The translations under genes were made by a program, and so were the position numbers. A stretch of 5,320 nt of DNA from Actinomycetes bacterium (GTDB taxonomy: Bacteria; Actinomycetota; Acidimicrobiia; Acidimicrobiales; Acidimicrobiaceae): assembly GCA_021819025.1 (NCBI GenBank), contig JAKASN010000177.1, positions 1-5,320 of the forward strand, in the 5' to 3' direction. Below, one piece after another: positions 1-5,320 of this stretch. Numbering within the stretch: position 1 is the first letter of the stretch; every line of letters begins with the position of its first letter. The notes beneath the pieces are model-generated. The model was not told the DNA's origin. It did no database searches and saw only the letters and a list, made by a program, of their open reading frames with translations.

Positions 1-458
1 AACTTGTTCTCTAGGGAGAGGATGTTCGAACCCACCATGTAAATCGGGGTAACTCCCAGCGAGTCAGTATCGGTGTTAGCAAAAAGTGCTGCGTCGTATT
101 GCCCAAGCACGCGCTTAGACATCCATCCAAAGAGCAGCCCGAACTGCACCGCACCTGCTTGGGCGCCGATGCTCGCCAGTGGGCCGGGCATCGCAAAAGA
201 GAGTTTGTTGACCAAAGGATCGAGCAGGAGCGACATGGAACTCACGTTGGCATCTACCCATTGGCCCCGCGTCGTCACTCGCACACCGATCGAATCGGTC
301 TCCAAAGTCAGGCCGGAGGCCGCTTGAACAAGTTGGAGCGCCTCAGCACTAAAAGCGGCGAGACTCGCTTCCATGGCATGCAGAGCAGCGGAATTCTCAG
401 AAGGAAAAGTGGCGATAACGCCTTTGGCAACTTTGGCCGCCGTACTCCACGCGATCAT
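1..458 (-). CDS. DUF2342 zinicin-like metallopeptidase, N-terminal part (cut by left edge)
   Basis: Partial gene: an ATG at 458 opens a frame with no stop through base 1, giving 152 complete codons. The protein begins MIAWSTAAKVAKGVIATFPS and carries the block GAQAGAVQFGLLFGWMSKRV (residues 98-117) followed by LGQYDAALF (118-126), then IYMVGSNILSLE (139-150). This pattern of a glycine-rich helix, then S-x-R-V-L-G-Q-Y-D, then a 'vgpNil.lE' stretch is what I recall for the DUF2342 family, predicted zinc-dependent zinicin-like hydrolases found in actinobacteria and often annotated as coenzyme F420 biosynthesis-associated. Their substrate is not known to me. The HExxH zinc motif should lie further downstream, outside the window, so catalytic competence cannot be judged. 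No signal peptide is visible, so it is probably cytosolic. The start is supported by GGAGG at 472-468, nine bases upstream. The Cys3His mini-protein gene ends 40 bp upstream on the same strand, suggesting co-transcription. Confidence 0.85.
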   Translation of the reverse strand, partial: MIAWSTAAKVAKGVIATFPSENSAALHAMEASLAAFSAEALQLVQAASGLTLETDSIGVRVTTRGQWVDANVSSMSLLLDPLVNKLSFAMPGPLASIGAQAGAVQFGLLFGWMSKRVLGQYDAALFANTDTDSLGVTPIYMVGSNILSLENK

Positions 459-467
459 CTGACGCAA

Positions 468-472
468 CCTCC
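468..472 (-). promoter_or_regulatory. Shine-Dalgarno site of the DUF2342 gene
   Basis: On the minus strand GGAGG lies nine bases before the ATG at 458. It is the best ribosome-binding site in the left part of the window and fixes this start codon. An in-frame TTG slightly upstream almost abuts the site and can be dismissed. Confidence 0.75.
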
Positions 473-485
473 GTTACCAATAGGG

Positions 486-510
486 AAGATCTCCCCTCTT
501 ATGAGATCTT
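486..510 (-). repeat. Perfect 8-bp inverted repeat over the mini-protein stop codon
   Basis: AAGATCTC (486-493) and GAGATCTT (503-510) are exact reverse complements separated by nine bases. The minus-strand transcript could fold an 8-bp stem there. The TAA of the mini-protein gene (501-499) falls in the loop, and the DUF2342 ribosome-binding site follows about 13 bases after the stem. There is no T-run after it (CCCTATTGG follows), so it is not a standard intrinsic terminator. It may be an mRNA processing or attenuation element, a protein-binding dyad, or chance. Each arm itself contains the palindrome AGATCT, which makes a chance match somewhat easier. Confidence 0.4.
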
Positions 511-693
511 ACGTCCCCTGGTTCTGGGCACGGTAAGTGGCTGATGGGTGTAGCAATACTTGCCACTGTTGTAGATCGAGAGGCGGGTTTCGCAACTCGG
601 CTCTTTGCAAACTCGGTCCTTGGGATATGCCCTGGATGGCCGAGACAAGCCTGTTACGGGCGCTCCGCTCACTCCTTCAGTTCGATTTGCCAT
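499..693 (-). CDS. Small Cys3His (putative zinc-binding) protein, 64 aa
   Basis: The 64-residue product has a variable, Ser/Pro/Arg-rich first 22 residues and then a compact core: R27-V-C29-x4-C34-x2-R37-L38-S39-I40-Y41-N42-x4-C47-x2-H50, ending in a basic tail PRTRGRKIS. The Cys29/Cys34/Cys47/His50 spacing (C-x4-C-x12-C-x2-H) is what a single zinc-knuckle would need. The TRLSIYN...YC..H block resembles small actinobacterial proteins I have seen annotated only as hypothetical, so no function is assigned. The basic tail would suit nucleic-acid binding, but that is inference. The gene lies 45 bp after the anti-sigma gene and 40 bp before the DUF2342 gene on the same strand. No Shine-Dalgarno precedes the ATG at 693, so the start is either leaderless or further in (GTG at codon 8 or TTG at codon 16). 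The conserved core is unaffected by that choice. Confidence 0.75.
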   Translation of the reverse strand: MANRTEGVSGAPVTGLSRPSRAYPKDRVCKEPSCETRLSIYNSGKYCYTHQPLTVPRTRGRKIS

Positions 694-702
694 ATTAGGA
701 CT

Positions 703-727
703 AACTCACACTAAATGAAATTATTCC
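703..727 (-). promoter_or_regulatory. Possible SigR/SigH-type promoter (GGAAT-N17-GTT) before the mini-protein gene
   Basis: On the minus strand GGAAT (727-723) is followed 17 bases later by GTT (705-703). Known SigR/SigH promoters are GGAAT/GGAAC, 18-19 bases, then GTT, so this is one base short. If the -10 hexamer is AGTTAG (706-701), seven bases separate it from the A of the ATG at 693, the distance expected for a leaderless transcript. This fits the lack of a Shine-Dalgarno there. An alternative housekeeping reading is TTTCAT, 17 bases, TAATAT, but that -10 overlaps the ATG. Confidence 0.35.
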
Positions 728-738
728 AGAAACTTGCG

Positions 739-999
739 CTAAGAGGTGCGCTCCATTTTGATTAGAGCCGAGATCTTGAGGCGCAATACATCTGGAACCC
801 TATCACGCAGACGATTGGCTACCATTTGGCGCAACTCGGCCTCGAATTCATAAGCCTCGAGACACGGCGAGCACTCGTCGAGGTGACGGCGTATCTTGAT
901 GCGCCGCTCTTCGGTGAGTTCTCCGTCGAGAAACGTATACAAGCGGGCGAGAACTTCCTGACATTCACCAGGGGCCTCTTCTAGATGGTTACTTTCCAC
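739..999 (-). CDS. rsrA: RsrA/RshA-type zinc anti-sigma factor, 86 aa
   Basis: This is a small cytosolic anti-sigma factor of the ZAS family, predicted to bind and silence the sigma factor encoded just upstream until thiol oxidation releases it. The signature is H39-L-D-E-C43-S-P-C46 (H-x3-C-x2-C), preceded by C13. These four residues have exactly the spacing of Streptomyces RsrA Cys11/His37/Cys41/Cys44, which bind zinc and include the Cys11-Cys44 redox trigger pair. The segment [20 protein letters not shown] (20-39) is the typical helical stretch before the motif. There is no transmembrane segment. Translation probably begins at GTG 999, inside the last codons of the sigma gene. The 11-bp overlap, with only a weak GCAGG ribosome-binding site, suggests translational coupling and near-stoichiometric production. 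The length is slightly below the roughly 100 residues of RsrA and RshA. The family call is firm; the redox behaviour is inferred from the conserved cysteines. Confidence 0.92.
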   Translation of the reverse strand: MESNHLEEAPGECQEVLARLYTFLDGELTEERRIKIRRHLDECSPCLEAYEFEAELRQMVANRLRDRVPDVLRLKISALIKMERTS

Positions 1000-1564
1000 T
1001 TCGACCTGCTACCAATCCTCGGCTTGCTCCAAATTCATATAACGACTTCTGCAGCGCTTTTCTTCCACGATGCAAGCGCGACATTACCGTGCCGATGGGT
1101 ACGTCCATAATCTCGGCGATCTCTTTGTAGGAGAACCCCTCGACATCGCTGAGCAACACCGCGAGGCGGAACTGCTCTGGAAGCGCTTCCACCGCCCTCT
1201 TCACTTCATCGTCGGTAAAAGAATCGAGGACTTCCTCTTCGGCGGAGCGACCCGCCGCCGCGGCCTCGAGACCGCCGAGGCGCCGATAGAGGTAGAGATC
1301 CTCCACCTCTTCCAAATCACTCTCGTCGGGCCTGCGCTTTTTGGCCCGGTAGGAGTTGATAAAAGTGTTGGTGAGAATTCGATAGAGCCATGCCTTGAGG
1401 TTGGTACCTTCTTGAAAAGAGCCGTAGCCCCGATAAGCTTTGAGATAGGTCTCTTGAACCAGGTCCTCGGCCTCGGCCGAGTTGCGCGTCATTCTCATTG
1501 CCGCAGAATACAGCGCGTCGAGGTAGCCCATCGCGTCATCAGTAAATCGTCTTTGATCCGCCAT
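989..1564 (-). CDS. sigR: SigR/SigH-type ECF RNA polymerase sigma factor, 191 aa
   Basis: This is a group 4 (ECF) sigma factor of the SigR (Streptomyces) / SigH (Mycobacterium) class, which directs RNA polymerase to thiol-oxidative-stress and heat-stress genes. Region 2 spans about residues 13-78, with [20 protein letters not shown] (22-41) and [20 protein letters not shown] (53-72). Region 4 spans about 117-175, with [20 protein letters not shown] (126-145), [20 protein letters not shown] (146-165) and RGRKAL, the helix-turn-helix for the -35 element. The match to M. tuberculosis SigH from memory is close over both domains. The linker (80-112) is acidic and poorly conserved. ATG 1564 is preferred, with AGGA ten bases upstream. 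GTG 1570 would add two residues but leaves only four bases to AGGA. The anti-sigma gene overlaps its 3' end, the usual operon for this class. I found no GGAAT/GTT autoregulatory promoter in the 130 bp upstream. Confidence 0.95.
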   Translation of the reverse strand: MADQRRFTDDAMGYLDALYSAAMRMTRNSAEAEDLVQETYLKAYRGYGSFQEGTNLKAWLYRILTNTFINSYRAKKRRPDESDLEEVEDLYLYRRLGGLEAAAAGRSAEEEVLDSFTDDEVKRAVEALPEQFRLAVLLSDVEGFSYKEIAEIMDVPIGTVMSRLHRGRKALQKSLYEFGASRGLVAGRSGK

Positions 1565-1607
1565 AGACACTTCATCCTACGCCCAAATGCGCCGATCGAG
1601 TCGCGAA

Positions 1608-1617
1608 ACGAATTCGT
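1608..1617. repeat. 10-bp perfect palindrome ACGAATTCGT
   Basis: ACGAATTCGT is its own reverse complement and sits about 45 bp upstream of the sigma-gene start in the divergent spacer. It could be an operator half of some regulator, but one short palindrome is weak evidence and no second copy was noticed nearby. Confidence 0.2.
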
Positions 1618-1658
1618 CGACCCCGAGGCGCTTACGGCGGCTCCTTGGCCAAGCCTGG

Positions 1659-1687
1659 TGGTTATCGGGACCAAGCTGGGCTACCTT
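1659..1687 (+). promoter_or_regulatory. Possible leaderless promoter of the methyltransferase gene
   Basis: TACCTT (1682-1687) matches the TAnnnT form of a -10 element and ends seven bases before the ATG at 1695, so transcription could begin at the start codon itself. TGGTTA (1659-1664) lies 17 bases upstream as a weak -35. The purine stretch GAGGGA directly abuts the ATG, too close for a normal Shine-Dalgarno, which favours the leaderless reading. Confidence 0.35.
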
Positions 1688-1694
1688 TGAGGGA

Positions 1695-2522
1695 ATGACA
1701 GATTCCAGCGATCACTATATCAAGGCGAACCTCGCCTACTGGGACCAGGCAGTACCGACCCACGTCAGCTCAGAGTTCTATGACGTTGCGGGGTGGATCT
1801 CCGCCGGCTCCAAGCCTCGGCCCCATGAAGCGGCGCTCCTCGGAGATCTCAACGGCCTGGAATTGGTGCAACTTCAGTGCCACTTCGGACTTGACGCTCT
1901 CGCTTGGGCCGCGTCAGGCGCCAAGGTCGTCGGCGTGGATTTTTCCCCGGCCGCGATTGCTGCGGCTCGCCGACTTGCCATAGAAATAGGCCTCGACACC
2001 AGGGCGCGCTTCGTCCTCAGCGACGTTCGCCAGGCTTTTGCCTCCCTTGAAGGAGAGCAGTTTGACGTGGTCTATGTCAGTCTTGGCGCACTGTGCTGGA
2101 TACCTCGCATCGAGGAGTGGGCCAAGCAGGTTTCGCTGCTGCTTCGAGAGGGTGGGCGGCTCTTCATGCATGAGATACATCCGCTCGCCCTAGCGCTCGA
2201 TGCTACGGGACGCACCTTTGCACGAGGTTATTTTGAGGATCTTGAGCCCGCCGCTGATGACTCGTCGGAGAGTTACGTCGGAGCGACACCAAGCGGCACC
2301 ACCCAGGTAACCTACGAGTGGAACCACGGCCTCGCCGAAATATTGAGCGCTCTAATCGGTAATCAAATGCGCATTACCCACTTTGAAGAGCACACCTGGA
2401 CCAGTTTCGCGCAATTCGAGGGATTCGAGCGCAAGTCATCACAGTACTTTGTGCCACCAGCTCAGTGGCCGGCAATTCCGCTCAGCTTTACCCTCATGGC
2501 CCAAAAAGAACCCACCAACTAA
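1695..2522 (+). CDS. Class I SAM-dependent methyltransferase, 275 aa
   Basis: This is a predicted soluble S-adenosylmethionine-dependent methyltransferase of the Methyltransf_11/25 type; its substrate is unknown. After an N-terminal stretch HYIKANLAYWDQAVPTHVSS (7-26) comes motif I as LVQLQCHFGLDAL (57-69). This is the 'LQCHFGLDTL' variant of the glycine-rich SAM loop that I recognise from a widespread actinobacterial subfamily. Next are VVGVDFS with acidic Asp82 for the ribose hydroxyls, a DVR segment after strand 3, FDVVYVSLGALCWI (strand 4) and LLREGGRLFMHEIHPLAL. The C-terminal part includes YEWNHGLAEI and ITHFEEHTWT and ends with SFTLMAQK, as in full-length relatives, so the gene appears intact. 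The start is set at ATG 1695 because the 36 codons upstream in the same frame are Arg/Ser/Trp-rich and unlike the family. The gene stands alone on its strand and converges on ptsI, so context gives no clue to its target. Confidence 0.9.
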   Translation: MTDSSDHYIKANLAYWDQAVPTHVSSEFYDVAGWISAGSKPRPHEAALLGDLNGLELVQLQCHFGLDALAWAASGAKVVGVDFSPAAIAAARRLAIEIGLDTRARFVLSDVRQAFASLEGEQFDVVYVSLGALCWIPRIEEWAKQVSLLLREGGRLFMHEIHPLALALDATGRTFARGYFEDLEPAADDSSESYVGATPSGTTQVTYEWNHGLAEILSALIGNQMRITHFEEHTWTSFAQFEGFERKSSQYFVPPAQWPAIPLSFTLMAQKEPTN

Positions 2523-2546
2523 AGCGACTCTCCGGCGAGCGTGCGG

Positions 2547-4217
2547 TCAAGGAACGAGGGAGTCACCGTAGATCTCTGCGTGCACCGCACTTCTCGCCGC
2601 AAAACCATCTTTGGCCGCCAGGGCAAGCGTCGCCAAGCGCTCGCACTCTCGATAGTCGTGTCGAGCGATCTCGGCGCGGACTGGAGCTACGCTCACGGGT
2701 GCCATGGAGAGACTCGAGACGCCGAGACCCACCAACACCAAGGCAAGGATGGGATCGCTGGCGGCCTCCCCGCAGACCCCCACGGGTTTGCCGGCCCGCC
2801 GGCCCGCCTCGGCCGCGAAGCGGACCAACTCGAGCAGTGCGGGCTGCCAAGGATCGAGCAACTCGGCAAGCACGCCGGTTTCTCGGTCCGCCGCGAAGGT
2901 GTACTGAGAAAGATCGTTGGTCCCGACACTGAGAAAGTCGCACTCCCCGATGAGGTCGCCGGCGCGCAAGGCCGCAGCGGGCACCTCGACCATTGAACCC
3001 GCGTTGGGAAGGCCCGCTCCATGTGCGAGGCCGGCAAAGACCGCCGCCTCGGCTGGCGAGGAGACCATCGGCGCCATCACCCAAACGTCGGCTCCGCTGC
3101 TCGCAGCGGCCCGTGAGATGGCGCGCAATTGCTCTTCAAGGAGTTCGGGATTGCTCGCATAAGTGCGAAAACCCCTCACCCCAAGTGCCGGGTTGGGTTC
3201 TTCGGCAGCCTTGACGAAGGCGAGCGGCTTATCTGCGCCGGCATCAAGGGTACGCACGATAACTTTACGTCCCGTGAAAGCCTCGAAGAGTTCCCGGTAG
3301 ACGTCACGCTGTTCATCGAGGGTCGGCGCGCTGGCACGCTCGAGGAAGAGGAATTCCGTGCGAAAAAGACCCACCCCCTCGGAGTCAATGCGCGCGCTGG
3401 CGGCAAAGTCCTTCCGGGTTCCTACGTTCACGAGGAGTTGGACCGGATATCCATCCGCAGTACGCCCTGGACCGCTCACCGAGGACATCGCCATGCGGCG
3501 CTTCGCGAAGTTTTGGGTGCGTTCTTCGACTTGGCGTAAGCTCGGATCGATAATCACCTTGCCAAGGGACCCGTCCACCAGCACGTCGTCGCCATCGGTG
3601 AGCTCGGCTGCCCCTTTGCAGGCCACCACTGCGGGAATCCCCAGCGACTTTGCGATGATCGCGGTGTGACTGGTCGGCCCCCCCGCTTCGGTAACGATCG
3701 CCAGCACCTTGGAGGTGTCCAGGCTCGCAGTGTCCGCGGGAGAGAGGTCCGCCGCTACCAACACAAACGGCTCTGATCGCACCGGGATTCCTGGCATCGG
3801 TTCGCCAAGTATCGTGGCGATGACGCGCTCGGCCAAGTCGTCGAGATCGGCGGCGCGTTCGGCGAGGTAGCCTCCCGCCGCCAGGAGTTGGTCGCGAAAG
3901 CCCGCCAGTGCATCTCGGACCGCATAGGGGCCGGCTACGCCTTGGTGGACAAGATCAGAGATCTTCTCCTTGAGCACTGGATCAAGAGCGATGGCAACTT
4001 GTGCCGAGATGATGTTTCGAACCTCGGCTGACACCGATGCGCTAAGTTCTCCCAGTTCATGGGCCACTTTTTCGAAAGCAGCACTAGTGTGGCTCAGCTC
4101 GGTCTCAAGATCTCCATCTGGCACCAGCGCATCAGGCAAAACCGGTGCAGGGGCTAGGCGAGCCACCACTCCGCGTACTAACCCTGGGCTCACGCCTATC
4201 CCCTGCAATTCCCTCAT
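2547..4217 (-). CDS. ptsI: PTS Enzyme I (phosphoenolpyruvate-protein phosphotransferase), 556 aa
   Basis: This cytosolic enzyme takes phosphate from PEP and passes it to HPr, the first step of PTS sugar uptake. The start is typical, MRELQGIGVSPGLVRGVV. The HPr-binding helical part is roughly 35-140. The phospho-histidine domain contains GGPTSHTAIIAKSLGIPAVV (179-198) with active His184. The C-terminal PEP-binding barrel has GVGLFRTEFLF (281-291), RTLDAGADKPL (322-332), NPALGVRGFR (342-351), SMVEVP (408-413), SVGTNDLSQYTFA (430-442) and GVCGEAA (480-486), whose Cys482 corresponds to catalytic Cys502 of E. coli. All key residues are present and the length is normal. The P after GG in the His motif, where E. 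coli has R, is the form I associate with actinobacterial enzymes. AAGGA lies ten bases before ATG 4217. The gene is last in the visible EIIC-HPr-EI run, 20 bp after HPr, and its stop is 24 bp from that of the convergent methyltransferase. Confidence 0.97.
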   Translation of the reverse strand: MRELQGIGVSPGLVRGVVARLAPAPVLPDALVPDGDLETELSHTSAAFEKVAHELGELSASVSAEVRNIISAQVAIALDPVLKEKISDLVHQGVAGPYAVRDALAGFRDQLLAAGGYLAERAADLDDLAERVIATILGEPMPGIPVRSEPFVLVAADLSPADTASLDTSKVLAIVTEAGGPTSHTAIIAKSLGIPAVVACKGAAELTDGDDVLVDGSLGKVIIDPSLRQVEERTQNFAKRRMAMSSVSGPGRTADGYPVQLLVNVGTRKDFAASARIDSEGVGLFRTEFLFLERASAPTLDEQRDVYRELFEAFTGRKVIVRTLDAGADKPLAFVKAAEEPNPALGVRGFRTYASNPELLEEQLRAISRAAASSGADVWVMAPMVSSPAEAAVFAGLAHGAGLPNAGSMVEVPAAALRAGDLIGECDFLSVGTNDLSQYTFAADRETGVLAELLDPWQPALLELVRFAAEAGRRAGKPVGVCGEAASDPILALVLVGLGVSSLSMAPVSVAPVRAEIARHDYRECERLATLALAAKDGFAARSAVHAEIYGDSLVP

Positions 4218-4237
4218 CTTGTTTGCTTCCTTATTTC

Positions 4238-4510
4238 TTATGGCTCAGAATCGAGGTCGCGCTCGATGACACTGGCGAGAGCTACGACGGCCTCGAGGGC
4301 GTCAGGCCCTTCCGCAGAAAGTACCAGTTCGTCCCCCTGTCTTGCATCCAGGGTAAGGATCGAGAGCACGCTGCGGGCATCTACCGCGGTTCCACCTTCG
4401 CGACCAAGGCGCACCACAGTTGCCAGCTTGGCAGCCTCCTGGGCCACCATCGCGGCTGGCCGGGCATGAAGGCCCACTGAGGAACCTACCCGTACACGTT
4501 GTTCAACCAA
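4238..4510 (-). CDS. ptsH: HPr phosphocarrier protein, 90 aa (TTG start)
   Basis: HPr is the small cytosolic carrier that accepts phosphate from Enzyme I and hands it to EIIA. Starting at TTG 4510 the protein begins MVEQRVRVGSSVGLHARPAA, which puts the phosphorylated histidine at residue 15 exactly as in standard HPr, followed by the invariant ARPA. The C-terminal half (GGTAVDARSVLSILTLDARQ, residues 39-58) aligns with the regulatory-serine helix. A serine (47) is present, but with Arg46 before it rather than Lys, and no HPr kinase gene is seen here. The length is at the upper end for the family. The open frame extends further upstream to 4573, but those codons lie inside the EIIC gene and encode an Arg/Ser-rich stretch unlike HPr. 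TTG 4510 overlaps the EIIC stop by eight bases (4503-4510) with no clear Shine-Dalgarno, pointing to translational coupling. Confidence 0.93.
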   Translation of the reverse strand: MVEQRVRVGSSVGLHARPAAMVAQEAAKLATVVRLGREGGTAVDARSVLSILTLDARQGDELVLSAEGPDALEAVVALASVIERDLDSEP

Positions 4511-5320
4511 GGATCGACACCATTTCTTTCGGGGACGCGACGGGTGCGCCGCTGCGTCCGATTGACTTTGCAATAATCACGCAACCAGCGCCCACCAGCA
4601 CACCCGCCACGATGGCGAGGAACCAGAGCTCTGGCTTGCCAAGGAGGCCAATAACCCAGATACCTCCGTGGGGCGCCGGCGAGGAAGCTCCAAAAGACAT
4701 CGAGAGCGCGCCGGTAACTGCGCTGCCGATCATGATTGATGGTATCACCCGGATGGGATCCGCGGCGGCAAAAGGTATCGCGCCCTCGGTGATGAACGAC
4801 GCACCGAGCAGCCATGCGGCTTCACCGGCATTGCGCTCCGCGTGGGTAAAGAGATTACGGCGCAAAACCGTGGCCAGAGCGAGGGCGAGAGGCGGCACCA
4901 TGCCGGCGGCCATTACCGCGGCCATGATCTTCTCATTTCCCGATGCCAGGCTGGCCACGCCGAAAGTGTAGGCAACTTTGTTCACCGGCCCACCCATGTC
5001 AAATGCCATCATGAGACCAAGAAGTCCCCCGAGAATCACCGCGTTCGAGCCCGAAAGTCCATTGAGCCAACCGGTAAGACCGGTGGTAACGCTGGCGATA
5101 GGACCGCCGATGAGCACGAGCATGAGAATTCCCACCACGATCGTCGAAACCAGAGGTATCACCACCACGGTCATGATCCCTGCGATGGCTCGCGGCACTT
5201 CGATCTTTAGGATCGCACGCACCACCAGTCCGGCGAGAAGTCCGGCGATCAAACCGCCGAGGAATCCCGCACCGATCGCACTTGCGATCAAACCGCCCAC
5301 GATTCCGGGCACGAGAGATC
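4503..5320 (-). CDS. fruA: Fructose-type PTS EIIC membrane permease, C-terminal part (cut by right edge)
   Basis: This is the membrane channel subunit of a fructose-family PTS transporter, which moves the sugar across the membrane for phosphorylation by EIIB. Of the gene, 271 codons are visible. The frame stays open through the right edge (S-L before the PGIVGG motif), so GTG 5312 is most likely internal. Family marks, by visible residue, are PGIVGGLIASAIGAGFLGG (4-22), MGGPVNKVAY (108-117), ITEGAIPFAAADP (176-188, the sugar-binding loop) and APHGG (215-219). Long Gly/Ala/Leu/Val/Ile stretches indicate several transmembrane segments, and the end GRSGAPVASPKEMVSILG is a short polar tail. No EIIA or EIIB domain follows, so they must be N-terminal in the same polypeptide (as in fused FruA proteins) or encoded elsewhere. 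Substrate specificity (fructose, or mannose or a relative) cannot be read from this part. The stop overlaps the HPr start. Confidence 0.9.
   Translation of the reverse strand, partial: SLVPGIVGGLIASAIGAGFLGGLIAGLLAGLVVRAILKIEVPRAIAGIMTVVVIPLVSTIVVGILMLVLIGGPIASVTTGLTGWLNGLSGSNAVILGGLLGLMMAFDMGGPVNKVAYTFGVASLASGNEKIMAAVMAAGMVPPLALALATVLRRNLFTHAERNAGEAAWLLGASFITEGAIPFAAADPIRVIPSIMIGSAVTGALSMSFGASSPAPHGGIWVIGLLGKPELWFLAIVAGVLVGAGCVIIAKSIGRSGAPVASPKEMVSILG

Larger units (their letters stand above)
1571..1694. promoter_or_regulatory. Divergent intergenic region between the sigma gene and the methyltransferase gene
   Basis: These bases separate the leftward sigma gene from the rightward methyltransferase gene and must hold both promoters unless one is read from elsewhere. 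Leftward, AGGA (1578-1575) is the likely sigma-gene ribosome-binding site, and TAGGAT (1579-1574) overlaps it and could serve as a -10. Rightward, a plausible leaderless promoter is listed separately. No GGAAT-N18-GTT motif directed at the sigma gene is present. The methyltransferase reading frame stays open upstream to 1587, but without the family's features. Confidence 0.4.

Noticed and set aside
99..536. 145-codon open frame on the plus strand
   Set aside because: It is antisense to the DUF2342 gene start and to the end of the mini-protein gene. The His/Arg-rich translation is not protein-like, while the minus frame has conserved motifs and a good ribosome-binding site.
736..751. GCGC/GCGC hairpin at the end of the anti-sigma gene as a terminator
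   Set aside because: The stem is only 4 bp with an eight-base loop and no T-run; not convincing.
1070..1690. 206-codon open frame on the plus strand opposite the sigma gene
   Set aside because: It lies wholly antisense to a clearly recognisable sigma factor plus its upstream region, and its translation shows no family motifs; it is a by-product of GC-rich codon use.
1587..1694. N-terminal extension of the methyltransferase by 36 codons
   Set aside because: The extension is Arg/Ser/Trp-rich, unlike the family, and ATG 1695 fits the family's N-terminus and a leaderless promoter.
2541..2996. Plus-strand and alternative minus-strand open frames over the 3' part of ptsI
   Set aside because: Enzyme I is continuous and fully conserved here; the overlapping frames are Arg/Pro-rich and lack motifs.
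4511..4573. HPr extension to an upstream start at 4573
   Set aside because: It would add 21 residues encoded inside the EIIC gene and move the active histidine from 15 to 36; no HPr-like sequence is found there.
5310..5312. GTG 5312 as the true start of EIIC
   Set aside because: The frame is open to the right edge, and the PGIVGG motif is normally preceded by further EIIC sequence, so the gene is most likely truncated by the window.

Overview
The window reads as an ordinary chromosomal segment of a moderately high-GC actinobacterium. The evidence is a SigR/SigH-type ECF sigma factor next to an RsrA-type zinc anti-sigma factor, the start of a DUF2342 zinicin-like metallopeptidase (a family tied to F420-using actinobacteria), and an Enzyme I whose active-site motif is of the actinobacterial GGPTSHTAI kind. 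The acidimicrobial branch is a reasonable guess, but that is inference. There is no tRNA, rRNA, insertion sequence, CRISPR array or prophage signal.

Layout. From 1 to 1564 all genes point left. In transcription order they are the sigma factor (1564-989), its anti-sigma factor (999-739, overlapping by 11 bp), a 64-residue Cys3His mini-protein (693-499), and the first 152 codons of the DUF2342 protein (458-1, running off the left edge). A 130-bp divergent spacer then separates the sigma gene from a rightward class I SAM-dependent methyltransferase (1695-2522). That gene converges, with a 24-bp gap, on a leftward phosphotransferase (PTS) cluster that fills the rest of the window: a fructose-type EIIC end (cut by the right edge), HPr and Enzyme I, transcribed in that order.

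How the genes work together. The sigma/anti-sigma pair is a textbook thiol-oxidative-stress switch: the anti-sigma factor keeps the Cys13/His39/Cys43/Cys46 set that binds zinc and holds the sigma factor until oxidation. A GGAAT-N17-GTT sequence, one base shorter than the usual SigR spacing, lies just upstream of the mini-protein gene, so the mini-protein and metallopeptidase may be a regulon target sitting beside its own regulator. The PTS block is the sugar-uptake and phosphoryl-transfer chain: PEP to Enzyme I His184, to HPr His15, to an EIIA/EIIB lying outside the window, to sugar at EIIC. HPr appears to start at a TTG that overlaps the EIIC stop, implying translational coupling.

The most useful non-obvious points are the edge-truncated DUF2342 gene, the possible SigR-type leaderless promoter, a perfect 8-bp inverted repeat lying over the mini-protein stop codon, and the coupled TTG start of HPr. 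Nothing here is clearly an undescribed system.
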